Assembly: GCF_014694405.1 (NCBI RefSeq)
Contig: NZ_JAAUWV010000006.1
Span: forward strand, 1 to 64,000
From: Pseudoalteromonas sp. S16_S37
GTDB taxonomy: Bacteria > Pseudomonadota > Gammaproteobacteria > Enterobacterales > Alteromonadaceae
DNA length: 64,000 nt
Reading direction: 5' to 3'
The notes under the pieces were generated by a model, which made no database searches, was not told the DNA's origin, and saw nothing but the letters and a program-made list of their open reading frames with translations. Of the stretch, positions 1 to 8,750 are shown piece after piece. A program made the position numbers and the translations under genes. The first letter of the stretch is position 1. Every line of letters starts with the position of its first letter.

Positions 1-87
1 TTAATCTCCATTTTGCAAGGTTTTGAGGGGTGAGAAAACAAACGTTGCAAAATGAGGATAGTAAGATCGTTTAGATCATCAAGAAGA

Positions 88-384
88 TCAATGCATTAAG
101 TGATTTTCAGTGTCGACTATTTTGTATGCCCTTGCCCAAGGAAGAAACTCCGCTTTTTCGTCTCGCCCGAGTTCTTGCTGAATACGCTTAAAAAAATTGA
201 GTGCTATCCCTGCTTCAGGAGCATTGTTTGATGGCGCAATTTGAAATGGGGGGAAGTGCTCGGTGACAACCCTTAGTGCTTTGGCATGACTAAAACTGAA
301 AATAGTAAAACTAGCGATTACAAAGAATACAACGCGGCAAAGGTACGGTAATAAATGATGTGTTGGTATGGTCAAAGTAGCCAC
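88..384 (-). pseudogene. Truncated periplasmic solute-binding protein (N-terminal fragment)
   Basis: This is a 98-codon open frame starting at a GTG. A hydrophobic signal peptide covers roughly residues 10-33 and ends in SHA, followed by RVVTEHFPPFQ, the typical first strand of family-3 (amino-acid type) solute-binding proteins. The usual family length is about 250 residues, so only the first third is present. The frame ends after ENHLMH, and the same frame then meets three more stops within about a dozen codons. No continuation in another frame was recognised. It reads as a decayed remnant. An IS element lies 82 bp upstream of its start but did not cause the 3' truncation. The family call is reasonably safe; the reason for the truncation is unknown because the window starts here. 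Confidence 0.6.
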
Positions 385-464
385 TCCGAATACTGAACAT
401 AAAACTTATATCAAAACGTATGTCCTGCTTGCCAGTTTAATACCAATCACATTGAGCAACCGAC

Positions 465-466
465 TA
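465..466. repeat. TA target-site duplication, left copy
   Basis: The dinucleotide TA directly precedes the left inverted repeat of the IS and is repeated at 1350-1351. A 2-bp TA duplication is usual for the IS427-type subgroup of the IS5 family. Confidence 0.7.
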
Positions 467-483
467 GAGGCTGTTGATCTTTG
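467..483 (+). repeat. IS left terminal inverted repeat
   Basis: The 17 bases are an exact reverse complement of 1333-1349. Confidence 0.9.
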
Positions 484-562
484 TTTAAATAATAAACGGC
501 ATAGCAACAAGGTATAATGGTTTCGCCAAAAATCAAACATACCACCAAGATTGGACGTTGCT

Positions 563-1324
563 ATGCCGAGAATGATGTTAACAGATACAACTTGGGAATA
601 CCTCAAAGAAATACTGCACGCTACAGGCCGTGTTTATAATAAATACGAGCACCGTATGACGATGGAGGGCATTCTTTTTCGAATGAGGACAGGCATCCAG
701 TGGCGAGATTTACCCAGAGAATTTGGCCTTTGGAATTCTGTTTTTAGACGCTTTAACCTTTGGTCTAAAAAAGGGGTTTTGCAGAAACTCTTTGAAACAT
801 TAGCATCACTTAGTGACCCTGAATGGCTATTTGTTGATGGAAGTATAGTGAAAGCACATCAAGATAGCAGTGGTGCATGTAGTAATAACGATGAGGCGGT
901 TGGCAAAAGTGTAGCGGGCAATACAACTAAAATTCATCTTGTTGTTGATAGCTGTGGACTGCCAGTCTACTTTGAACTTTCTGGCGGTCACATTCACGAT
1001 GTAAATCATGCTAAAAGCCTAGTTTTGAGGTCCCCTAAAGCAGAAGTTATAACGGCAGATAAAGGCTATGACAGTAATGACTTTAGAAACCAAATTGAAG
1101 AGTTAGGCAGCCGAGCCAATGTGCCAAGAAAAGGAAACAGCAAGGTTGGCAACGAAGACATAGATTGGTGTCTATATAAATATCGCCACCTTGTTGAAAA
1201 CGCCTTTATGAAGATAAAGAAGTATCGAGCAATAGCGACTCGATACGACAAACTAGCAAGAAATTATGCGAGCAACGTGGCCCTAGCATTCATAATGATG
1301 TGGCTGCCAATCGTTGTTGAATGA
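563..1324 (+). CDS. IS5-family DDE transposase
   Basis: The product is a 253-residue transposase of the IS5/IS4-like DDE superfamily, which cuts and pastes the surrounding element. The first catalytic Asp is in LFVDGSIVKAH, the second in VITADKGYD, and the Glu is in the RHLVENAFMKIKKYR block with the usual following lysine. The N-terminal part (WEYLKEIL...GIQWRDLP) is the helical DNA-binding domain typical of this family. The ATG at 563 (MPRMML) is preferred over an in-frame TTG at 551. Many relatives in this group need a programmed frameshift; here one uninterrupted frame encodes the whole protein. The stop lies 25 bp inside the right end of the IS. Confidence 0.93.
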   Translation: MPRMMLTDTTWEYLKEILHATGRVYNKYEHRMTMEGILFRMRTGIQWRDLPREFGLWNSVFRRFNLWSKKGVLQKLFETLASLSDPEWLFVDGSIVKAHQDSSGACSNNDEAVGKSVAGNTTKIHLVVDSCGLPVYFELSGGHIHDVNHAKSLVLRSPKAEVITADKGYDSNDFRNQIEELGSRANVPRKGNSKVGNEDIDWCLYKYRHLVENAFMKIKKYRAIATRYDKLARNYASNVALAFIMMWLPIVVE

Positions 1325-1332
1325 TTAATGTC

Positions 1333-1349
1333 CAAAGATCAACAGCCTC
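1333..1349 (-). repeat. IS right terminal inverted repeat
   Basis: The 17 bases are an exact inverted copy of 467-483. Confidence 0.9.
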
Positions 1350-1351
1350 TA
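1350..1351. repeat. TA target-site duplication, right copy
   Basis: TA follows the right inverted repeat and matches 465-466. Confidence 0.7.
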
Positions 1352-1829
1352 ATCGTAACAATAAAAGAAATCGCATTCACTGGCTGATTTAATTCATCAG
1401 ATTAAGGATTTGATACGTGAACAACATCGTTATTATAGGCTAGGTTTGCAGTTTGTAGAAAAAGCCTGCTCGAAGTGATTGAGTCTATGCACTTATAAGC
1501 TGATGCACACCTTTATTTGTTTCGATGTGATCCAAGTATTGCATACCAAATAGAAGCAAAAAATTAATTAAACCGCTTTTAAAATAGGTATTGCGCACAA
1601 TGTTGTGACTTCACTTTAAGTTGCTGTTTGAAAATCAAATATTGCATAAGAGGAGCGAGTTCTATTCATGTTCTTACGACCGATTTACTAATGACGCTTA
1701 TACCATTCTCGATATGTTTATATTCATTAATGGTATATAAAATATATTGTATACACTGTTTATTTAATGTTAATTGTAATGTGTCCACAATTGATGGACT
1801 TGGATACACAACATACAAAGGTACACATT
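1352..1829. other. Intergenic region between the IS and the collagenase gene
   Basis: About 480 bp without a supported gene. One frame gives a 37-codon open stretch near 1365-1477 (containing DLIREQHRYY) that begins after a stop, has no start codon and could be a remnant; I cannot assign it. The 3' part is AT-rich and probably carries the collagenase promoter. No clear sigma-70 site can be defended. Confidence 0.4.
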
Positions 1830-4619
1830 ATGAAACTGAACAACATTATTTTATCTCTGCCACTTTTGGGGCTGAGCGTCAGTCAAAGCATTATGGCGTC
1901 GGAACGTATAGAACCTGCACTTATGCAGCCTTATTCAGCACAGGTTGTTGAGCATACAGAACATGGTCATGAGCACGCAAAAAAGGACGAACGCGCGCCT
2001 GCGGCGCAGTCAACCCTAAATAGAGTTGAAACCCTAAATCCGCAGTTTAGAGTACATCAAGTTGCGTCTGTAGATGCAATGCAAGCTTGCTCCCTTGATG
2101 CGCTGGCAAATGCGTCAGCTGATCAGCTTGTTGACTTGGTTAAATCACAAGGCACGAGCTGTGTTAATGAGCTATTTTCTGCCAGTAGCAATGTGCAAGT
2201 TGCGGTATTTACAAATGCAAAAATGAGCGCGGCGGTGGAACATGCTAAAACACTTGCTAGCAGCTATACAGGTACTGGCAGCAATGACTTAACTGCACTG
2301 TTTTTGTTCATTCGTGCGGGTTTTTATGTTGAGTTTTATAACGACGCGGTCACTTTTGATAGCAGCATCAGTGCTAACGTTAAGTTATCAATCGACGCCT
2401 TTGTAAATAACAGCCATTTTTATGACAACAATAACGAGCATGGCAAAGTGCTTCAAGAAGTCATCACCACGATGGACAGTGCAGAGCTACAGCACGAGTA
2501 TTTGGAGGTTGTGCGTCAGTGGTTAACTCGCTTTGACGAAAACTACGCAAGCAACCGTAATATGCGCAACGCCATCAATGGTATTTTCACTATTTTATTC
2601 CGTGGTCAGTGGAATGATGCTTATGTTAGCAAAATCAAAAAAGATACCGACTTAGTGAATAAGCTCGTTGCCTTTACGCAAAAATCTTGGATGGTTAACT
2701 CAGACTCTGAGTTTTTAATTGTCAATGCATCTGGTGAGCTTGCAAGGTTAAAGAAATATGGCGCGAGCGATATTGAAGCGATTGTAACCAACGGTTTGAA
2801 GCAGCTTTTCTCAACCTACAAAAGCTATGGTTTTGGTGACGCGCTGTGGCTAAATGCAGCGGATGTGGCGTCATACTATGCAGATTGTTCAGAGTTTGGG
2901 ATCTGTAACTTTGAAGACACTTTAACACAGCAAGTGCTGTCACAAACGCATCAATGTAGCAGCACTATTCGTATTCGTTCACAAGAGATGACACCGCAGC
3001 AACTATCTTCAGCGTGTGACACTATGGCGGCGGAAGAAACGCGCTTTCACACCCGTTTAGCGACCAATCAAACACCAGTTGCGGATGATAATAACTCGTT
3101 TTTACAAGTAAATGTCTTCAACAGTAGTAACGATTATAAAAAGTATGCAAAAGCCATATTTAAAATCGATACCAACAATGGGGGTATGTATTTAGAGGGT
3201 GATCCTAGCAAAACGGATAATCAGGCTAACTTTGTCGCATATGAGGCAAGTTATGCAAAAGCAGATCACTTTGTTTGGAACCTAGAACATGAATACGTGC
3301 ATTATTTGGATGGGCGATTCGATCTTTACGGTGGTTTTAACGCACCGACGGAAGCCATTGTTTGGTGGAGCGAAGGGGTTGCTGAATACATTGCTAACCT
3401 AAATGACAACCAAAAAGCAATTGATACCATAAAAGACGGCTCGGTTTACAATTTACAGCAAGTGTTTGCTACCACTTATGCCGGCTTTGACCAAGACAGA
3501 ATATATCGCTGGGGTTATCTTGCTGTGCGCTTTATGTTTGAGCGTCACAACGATGAGTTGAACAAAATGCTTGGTAAAACCCGTGTTGGCGATTGGGCTG
3601 GCTATAAAACGCTTATCAATGACTGGCAGGTACGCTTTGATAGCGAATTTACCCAGTGGACAGAGGAGTTAGCAAAGGGAGGACCGTCTGCACCTGTTGC
3701 CAAAGTAAACGGACCATACAGTGGTAATGAGGGCGAAGCGATTACGTTCTCAAGTGAAGGAAGTAGCGATGCGGATGGCGCGATTGCCACCTACCAGTGG
3801 GACTTTGGTGATGGTAACCAAAGCTCACAGGCTAATCCGTCTCATACCTATGACAATGCGGGTGACTATACCGTTACATTAACAGTTACAGACTCTGATG
3901 GGTTGTCAAACACCGCAAGTACTTCGGTAAGCGTGGCACAAGGGCAAGGGGCAACTCCGCTTAAACGTGGCCAAGCCGTTACTATCTCAGGGCAACAAAA
4001 TGAAGAGTTAATGTTTGTGCTGGATGTGCCGCAGCAGGCGAGTAATTTGAACTTCGCAATATCTGGAGGCGAAGGGGATGCTGACTTATATGTGCGTTAT
4101 AACAGTGAACCTACACTAACAAGTTATGATTGTCGTCCATATGTGGGTGGTAACAGTGAGCAATGTGACTTTGCGCAGCCTCAGGCGGGCAAGTATTTTG
4201 TGATGATCAGAGGCTACAATGCCTTTAGCAATGTGCAACTAGTTGCTAATTTTGATGCGCCAATCGCGTCACTTCCTGATGCATGCCAAACTCAAGCGGC
4301 AAGAACTAGCGGACGAGCAAAAGACGGCGAGCTCATATGCTTGGGTAATGAATCGGTTATGTGGTTTAGCTTAGAAAGTGTGAATGAGCAAAGCACTATC
4401 CGCATCGAAACCGCTAACGGCAGTGGCGATTTAACTTTGGAGTACAGTAACTCAGGTTGGCCAAATGGCACTAATGTTGATGCGCGTTCTGATAATCAAG
4501 GTAACGCAGAATGCATTAGTGTAAGTGGTCAATCCCAGTTTTGGGGCTACTTAAAAGTGTCGGGCGACTCACAAGCGGCATCACTCAAAGTAACTTACAA
4601 CGACGGTGGTTGTAACTAA
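1830..4619 (+). CDS. Secreted M9 collagenase with PKD and PPC domains
   Basis: A 929-residue secreted zinc metalloprotease of peptidase family M9, predicted to degrade collagen or gelatin outside the cell. The ATG at 1830 is chosen because AAAGGT lies just upstream and it gives a clean signal peptide (MKLNNIILSLPLLGLSV). The M9 N-terminal domain covers roughly residues 75-250 and the catalytic domain 260-615. The zinc motif HEYVH is near residue 487, with a downstream Glu in WWSEGVAEY near residue 516. A PKD domain spans about 619-706 (WDFGDG core) and a PPC domain about 710-807 (GDADLYVRY). The C-terminal 120 residues look like a second, diverged PPC-like module with paired cysteines. The architecture matches Vibrio/Pseudoalteromonas collagenases, which are usually exported by type II secretion. 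The gene stands alone. Confidence 0.93.
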   Translation: MKLNNIILSLPLLGLSVSQSIMASERIEPALMQPYSAQVVEHTEHGHEHAKKDERAPAAQSTLNRVETLNPQFRVHQVASVDAMQACSLDALANASADQLVDLVKSQGTSCVNELFSASSNVQVAVFTNAKMSAAVEHAKTLASSYTGTGSNDLTALFLFIRAGFYVEFYNDAVTFDSSISANVKLSIDAFVNNSHFYDNNNEHGKVLQEVITTMDSAELQHEYLEVVRQWLTRFDENYASNRNMRNAINGIFTILFRGQWNDAYVSKIKKDTDLVNKLVAFTQKSWMVNSDSEFLIVNASGELARLKKYGASDIEAIVTNGLKQLFSTYKSYGFGDALWLNAADVASYYADCSEFGICNFEDTLTQQVLSQTHQCSSTIRIRSQEMTPQQLSSACDTMAAEETRFHTRLATNQTPVADDNNSFLQVNVFNSSNDYKKYAKAIFKIDTNNGGMYLEGDPSKTDNQANFVAYEASYAKADHFVWNLEHEYVHYLDGRFDLYGGFNAPTEAIVWWSEGVAEYIANLNDNQKAIDTIKDGSVYNLQQVFATTYAGFDQDRIYRWGYLAVRFMFERHNDELNKMLGKTRVGDWAGYKTLINDWQVRFDSEFTQWTEELAKGGPSAPVAKVNGPYSGNEGEAITFSSEGSSDADGAIATYQWDFGDGNQSSQANPSHTYDNAGDYTVTLTVTDSDGLSNTASTSVSVAQGQGATPLKRGQAVTISGQQNEELMFVLDVPQQASNLNFAISGGEGDADLYVRYNSEPTLTSYDCRPYVGGNSEQCDFAQPQAGKYFVMIRGYNAFSNVQLVANFDAPIASLPDACQTQAARTSGRAKDGELICLGNESVMWFSLESVNEQSTIRIETANGSGDLTLEYSNSGWPNGTNVDARSDNQGNAECISVSGQSQFWGYLKVSGDSQAASLKVTYNDGGCN

Positions 4620-4628
4620 TACCTCATC

Positions 4629-4658
4629 GGCACATAGGCTTAATTTTGCCTATGTGCC
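4629..4658 (+). terminator. Hairpin after the collagenase gene
   Basis: An 11-bp perfect stem (GGCACATAGGC / GCCTATGTGCC) with an 8-nt loop starts 10 bp after the stop codon. The following T tract is weak (TTATTC), so it is terminator-like rather than canonical. Confidence 0.55.
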
Positions 4659-4762
4659 TTATTCACGCTTCTGGATAAACGTATAAATTGTTTGCATTGT
4701 ATTAGTGACTGGTTAACACTGTGTAGGAATTAGTTTAAACGAGATAGAGCTACTAGCCTGCC

Positions 4763-5554
4763 ATGACGTTTATACCACATCGCGCTTTACTACAACTAGC
4801 AGTAATGAGTTTGCTGTTTATTATTTTGCCCAGTTATGCAGCGCAACAAGTAAAAATCTATGCCTACCATTTAAAACCTCCTTACCTTATTGATGTTGAA
4901 GAAGAAAAAGGCCTGTATTTCGATTTGACCAAGTTACTCAATCAGTTTCAGTCCATGATTAACTTTAAATTAGAATACATGCCGCGTAAGCGTCTAAATA
5001 GAGACATCGAGCAAAACACATTAGACGGATTAATTATGGGCGTAAGTCCAGTTTGGTTTAGAGACCGTGAGCAAATAAAATTTGCGTGGTCTAAAGCGTT
5101 TATGAATGATAGGGACGAGTTTGTTTCGCATGTGAAAGCGCCCTTTGAATTTGATGGTCCATCGTCTTTGTATGCAAAAACAATCGGTGGGATAAGGGGC
5201 TATTATTACTTTCAAGTTGCGCCGGTAGTAACGCTTGAAAAAGCGATTGTGGTTGAAACAGGTACTGAGCTGCAATTATTAGAGATGGTCGTCAAACAGC
5301 GTTTAGATGTTGCGGTGATTAGTCGAGCAACCGTGAATTATTTGGTGGCGCAAAATAAGCACTGGCAAAACGATATTCATTTTTCGCAGCAGCCCCATGA
5401 GTTTTACTCGCGGGCAATGGTGGCAACCAAATCTATGCAGGCAGTAATAGACACTATCAATAACTTAATGCGAGACCCGTTATTTGATAAGGCGTTGAAC
5501 AAACTGTTGGCCGACTACCACATTACCGACAAAGATTTAGGAATAGTACGCTAA
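4763..5554 (+). CDS. Family-3 periplasmic solute-binding protein
   Basis: A 263-residue protein with a signal peptide (hydrophobic stretch ending at PSYA, about residue 26). The mature start VKIYAYHLKPPYL is the first strand of the SBP_bac_3 fold. Length and layout match stand-alone amino-acid-like binding proteins that are very numerous in Alteromonadales. No ABC permease or ATPase genes are adjacent, so the ligand and any transporter partner are unknown; many such orphans serve sensory roles. The first ATG is used, although no convincing ribosome-binding site precedes it, and an in-frame ATG 14 codons later would give a shorter signal peptide. It is convergent with the glyoxalase gene. Confidence 0.75.
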   Translation: MTFIPHRALLQLAVMSLLFIILPSYAAQQVKIYAYHLKPPYLIDVEEEKGLYFDLTKLLNQFQSMINFKLEYMPRKRLNRDIEQNTLDGLIMGVSPVWFRDREQIKFAWSKAFMNDRDEFVSHVKAPFEFDGPSSLYAKTIGGIRGYYYFQVAPVVTLEKAIVVETGTELQLLEMVVKQRLDVAVISRATVNYLVAQNKHWQNDIHFSQQPHEFYSRAMVATKSMQAVIDTINNLMRDPLFDKALNKLLADYHITDKDLGIVR

Positions 5555-5577
5555 ACACCACAGCCTTGGGTGTTTAG
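5551..5577. terminator. Hairpin between convergent genes
   Basis: CTAAACACC and GGTGTTTAG form a perfect 9-bp stem that overlaps the stop codon of the binding-protein gene and lies just outside the glyoxalase stop. Neither strand has a real T tract, so the terminator role is inferred from position only. Confidence 0.35.
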
Positions 5578-5585
5578 CATATCAA

Positions 5586-6026
5586 TTACCAAGTACCAGT
5601 GTTTTGCATTGAAAGCCAAGGCTCTTGTGGCGCCAGTGCCTCACCTTTTTGCAAAAGCTCGATAGAAATACCATCCGGAGATTTAACAAACGCCATATGA
5701 CCACAGCGAGGTGGGCGATTAATGGTTACGCCTGATTGGCGAAGCTTGTCACAAATGGCGTAAATATCATCGACTGAAAATGCCAGATGACCAAAGTTGC
5801 GTCCACCCGTATAGTCTTCAGGATCCCAGTTGTAGGTTAACTCAATGGTAGGTTTGAAGCTTTCTTTTGCTTCATCCAACTGGCCTGGAGCGGCCAGATA
5901 AATTAATGAAAAGCGACCTTGCTCGCTGTCGTATCTTTTAACTTCGATAAGACCCAATAGGTCACAATAAAAATGTAATGATGCGTCTAAATCCTTAACA
6001 CGCACCATGGTATGTAAAAAGTCCAT
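5586..6026 (-). CDS. gloA: Glyoxalase I (lactoylglutathione lyase)
   Basis: A 146-residue VOC-superfamily protein. Glyoxalase I isomerises the hemithioacetal of methylglyoxal and glutathione to S-lactoylglutathione in the cytoplasm. The start MDFLHTMVRVKDL and the block ELTYNW match the bacterial GloA pattern. The four metal ligands of the E. coli enzyme (His5, Glu56, His74, Glu122) have counterparts at His5, Glu62 (IELTYNW), His80 (GHLAF) and Glu123 (SIELLQ). A C-terminal tail of about 20 residues extends beyond the E. coli length of 135. It is monocistronic. A VOC enzyme of different substrate is possible but less likely given the full ligand set. Confidence 0.82.
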   Translation of the reverse strand: MDFLHTMVRVKDLDASLHFYCDLLGLIEVKRYDSEQGRFSLIYLAAPGQLDEAKESFKPTIELTYNWDPEDYTGGRNFGHLAFSVDDIYAICDKLRQSGVTINRPPRCGHMAFVKSPDGISIELLQKGEALAPQEPWLSMQNTGTW

Positions 6027-6097
6027 AGCATGCCCCTTGTAAAGTATTAGCCTAAGACTTATGGTCAGTTAGGCAAATAACAAGGGGCAAGGGGGCT

Positions 6098-8059
6098 TTA
6101 TTGTGCTTGTGCCTCAAGCAATACGCCAGAATAGCTACTGTACGCTTTAATGGCTAAATGCCAAGTGCCACTTTGTGGATTAGCGATATTGCATTGCTCT
6201 GTATTGCCCTCTTTGAAAGGTCGGCATTCATAACTGGAGCTGGTAGGTTTTTGTCCAAACCTAACATAAAGGTCGGCATCGCCTGTGCCTTGACTGGTTT
6301 TTACCACAAGGTTACTTACGCCCGCTGGTACATCAAAGGTGTAGTAAAGCCAATCGCCCTTACTTGCGCTTAAATCTGGCCATTGTTGCTGTTTACCAGG
6401 GACGGTGCCTACGGTATAGCTAGCCACTAAGTTCATGCCAGAATAGGCATCATAAGCATGTAGCATGACATAGTATTTACCTGCTTGCGGCGCACTAATT
6501 GGGCAATTTTCATTATTGCCGTTTTCATATGGGCGGCAATCATAGCTTTGCAAAGTGGCTAATTGCGCAAACTTAACGTAAAGGTCTGCATCGCCGGAGC
6601 CGCCAGAGGTGCTAAATGTTAGATTGCTCGCGTTATCAGGTACTTCAAGCACATAATGAACTTCGCTATTTTTAGCTGCACTGAGGTTTGCAACAACTTC
6701 ACCATTTTGTAGCGCGATTGCACGTGGTGGTTCCACAGGTCCACTGCCATTATCTATCACACTGAGTTTATTGCTGGCTTGTTTAAGTGTTAGTGTGTCG
6801 CCGATTTCACTTGCTTGCCACCAGTTGATATTTGCGGGCAGTGCTAGCGGGTCTGCAGCTCTTTGTTCAAGGCTGAGCGTATCTGCTGTTGCATCAAATT
6901 GAGCAGTGCGCACCAATAACTTGTCAGCACTGACAGAGAGTACTTTAAACTGTTGAATACTGGCTAAGTCAATAGTCCAGCTTTTTGGATCGTTAGCTGA
7001 ACGAGCGGGGGCACCCCAGCTACCTTCACCAACATAAACAGTGCCACCAGTAGTGGTTGCGTTGAAGCCATCTGATGTGGGTTGTAACGCTTGTGTTAGC
7101 TTGTTGATATGGGTGTCCGACTCAACTACAAGATTCATTGCCTTGTTGTAAAATTCATTAGCCCACCAAGTGTGTAAAATGGTGTTGTCAGATTTACCTG
7201 AGTAATGCGGGTACATCGGCTTGTGATATTGTGCGCTGCGCCAAGTTGCACTGTTACCATGGGCGCTTAAATCTTGTGCTAACCAGTTATTCATAGCCGT
7301 TGCATAGCTCGACCAGCCACTGTTCTTATATTGGCTATTGAGCGTATAAACGCGCAGCAAAGTGCCAACATTGAAGGCGCCATAGGTATCTAAGCTAGTA
7401 CATTGGCCATCTTGGTTATAGTCAACGCCAAACACTTGGCAAAGTGTTTTATAGTTATCATCTTCGTGGTTGCCGTGTGTGGCTACAAATGGATAAATAC
7501 GTTTGTAACTTAGCCCGTCGATGGTATCGCTTGAAAAAGTAAGCTGCCAATCTTTAAGATACTCAGTCATCTCTGATGCCGAGTTTGCATTAGTATAGTC
7601 ACCGCCATGCATGATGAATAACGGACGTATCTTGGCGATGAGTTCATTGCCTTTACGACGTGTTGTCCATCCTGTACGGGTATCACCGCCAGCAATAGCC
7701 GTAAAAGGTTGGGCATCGGTTGGGGCAGTTTTAAACCAAAAGCGCTCAGAGCAGCCCTCGCTATCACATACTCGATAATACACATTCGAGTTGGCGGTAA
7801 GGTTTTTTAAAGTTGCAAAGCTGCTGCTTAAACTACCATCAAATGTATGCGTTACATCAACATTGTGAGTGAGCCAAGTTTGCTCATCTGTTGAGGTGCC
7901 ATATTTGATATGATGATTGCTTGCGCCTGATGGCGTAAATCCAATCGTTGCTTGAGATGCTGGATTGTGGTCCCAAATTAGTCTGTGATACTGACTGCCT
8001 GCGTGGGCGCTGAGCGATAAACCCAAACCGACAGCAAGACTCACGATATGTGTCTTCAT
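6098..8059 (-). CDS. Secreted purple-acid-phosphatase-like metallophosphoesterase with two PPC domains
   Basis: A 653-residue exported protein; the signal peptide ends at AHA about residue 20. Residues 25-115 form a fibronectin-like purple acid phosphatase N-domain. The metallophosphoesterase core follows, with GGDTR (Asp126), HGGDYT (Asp154), GNHED (196-200), a YHKPMYPH segment and SDTHIN in place of the usual GHxH. Two PPC modules lie at about 450-550 and 552-653, each with GDADLYV and a SY(D/E)CRP(Y/F) cysteine motif. PPC domains are typically cleaved from or retained on type-II-secreted enzymes. It likely hydrolyses phosphoesters outside the cell; the substrate is unknown. A good AAGGAA ribosome-binding site precedes the start, and it lies 19 bp behind the Lcl-domain gene, so it is probably the last gene of a three-gene operon. 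Confidence 0.85.
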   Translation of the reverse strand: MKTHIVSLAVGLGLSLSAHAGSQYHRLIWDHNPASQATIGFTPSGASNHHIKYGTSTDEQTWLTHNVDVTHTFDGSLSSSFATLKNLTANSNVYYRVCDSEGCSERFWFKTAPTDAQPFTAIAGGDTRTGWTTRRKGNELIAKIRPLFIMHGGDYTNANSASEMTEYLKDWQLTFSSDTIDGLSYKRIYPFVATHGNHEDDNYKTLCQVFGVDYNQDGQCTSLDTYGAFNVGTLLRVYTLNSQYKNSGWSSYATAMNNWLAQDLSAHGNSATWRSAQYHKPMYPHYSGKSDNTILHTWWANEFYNKAMNLVVESDTHINKLTQALQPTSDGFNATTTGGTVYVGEGSWGAPARSANDPKSWTIDLASIQQFKVLSVSADKLLVRTAQFDATADTLSLEQRAADPLALPANINWWQASEIGDTLTLKQASNKLSVIDNGSGPVEPPRAIALQNGEVVANLSAAKNSEVHYVLEVPDNASNLTFSTSGGSGDADLYVKFAQLATLQSYDCRPYENGNNENCPISAPQAGKYYVMLHAYDAYSGMNLVASYTVGTVPGKQQQWPDLSASKGDWLYYTFDVPAGVSNLVVKTSQGTGDADLYVRFGQKPTSSSYECRPFKEGNTEQCNIANPQSGTWHLAIKAYSSYSGVLLEAQAQ

Positions 8060-8078
8060 TTCCTTGGTCCTGTATTCA

Positions 8079-8750
8079 TTATTGTTTCATTGAGTTATCA
8101 CGACTACTTATCTGTGACAGTGGATGTGACTTGGTAAGCGGGCTTACCAAGATCACAAATGCGGCATTTCTATATGGCAAGGCATTAACGGTGCCATCAT
8201 GGAAGTTAACTGCTTTAGCCCCTAGTTTTAGGTGCTTAAATTGCTGCGATAGATTGGCATCTGATTGGCTTGTCCAATAATCGCCTTTTTTTATATGGCT
8301 AAAATAGTCATGGGCGATATATGGACGGCCGGGTCGAGAAGGCGATTGTATCAGGCTAGCAAGCTCTTGCTCTGTTGGCAGCCGCCAGTTATGTTGTCCA
8401 CATAAGCCTTGGATGTTGGTGTGTTCAATGAGATCCTGCGTATCACAGCGCTGTGACTCAAAATAACAATCGCCAAAGTTTGCTTGTCCTTTGCTTTGTT
8501 GGAACCAAGAGTATGTCCAGTAGCCATCATGAATCGACTCGTTATCGGTTTTCACTTCCCAGAGTACGTTTAGTTGACTGTCGAATACGCAAGCCCAAGG
8601 GCCTTGCCAAGGTGTTAATGGCGCGCCTGTCGCGGCTATTTTCGTATATCTAGCATGAGGAGTAGGTAGAATTGACGGCGCATGGGAATAGTGAACAAGG
8701 CAATAAAGCCCAGTCGCCAACAATAAAGAAATCAACAAGCGTTTTATCAC
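8079..8750 (-). CDS. Exported Lcl C-terminal (DUF1566) domain protein
   Basis: A 223-residue protein with a hydrophobic N-terminal signal or anchor (LLISLLLATGLYCLV). The body carries the DUF1566/Lcl C-terminal signature: the segment HNWRLPTEQELASLI, then DYWTSQSD and a final strand where the family usually has a VRCVR-type motif, here replaced by FVILVS. Family members are envelope or extracellular proteins of largely unknown function; some bind glycosaminoglycans (the Legionella Lcl adhesin). Its start overlaps the stop of the upstream cytochrome gene by 4 bp (ATGA), indicating translational coupling. Confidence 0.75.
   Translation of the reverse strand: MIKRLLISLLLATGLYCLVHYSHAPSILPTPHARYTKIAATGAPLTPWQGPWACVFDSQLNVLWEVKTDNESIHDGYWTYSWFQQSKGQANFGDCYFESQRCDTQDLIEHTNIQGLCGQHNWRLPTEQELASLIQSPSRPGRPYIAHDYFSHIKKGDYWTSQSDANLSQQFKHLKLGAKAVNFHDGTVNALPYRNAAFVILVSPLTKSHPLSQISSRDNSMKQ

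Larger units (their letters stand above)
467..1349 (+). mobile_element. Complete IS5-family insertion sequence (883 bp)
   Basis: Perfect 17-bp terminal inverted repeats are present: GAGGCTGTTGATCTTTG at 467-483 and its reverse complement at 1333-1349. They are flanked by TA on both sides. A single transposase gene fills the element. Size, repeat length and TA duplication fit the IS427-like branch of the IS5 family. Both ends and the transposase look intact, so the element may still be active and is probably a recent arrival. Confidence 0.92.

Noticed and set aside
61..100. Cluster of GATC sites near the window start, reminiscent of replication-origin regions
   Set aside because: Only four GATC in a short stretch inside a decayed gene; no DnaA boxes or origin-type neighbours.
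1365..1477. Short open stretch resembling a protein C-terminus
   Set aside because: Only 37 codons, no start codon and no confident family match; too short to call even a pseudogene.
1628..1951. 107-codon plus-strand open frame overlapping the collagenase start
   Set aside because: No ribosome-binding site, low-complexity hydrophobic start, and it overlaps a well-supported secreted protease in another frame.
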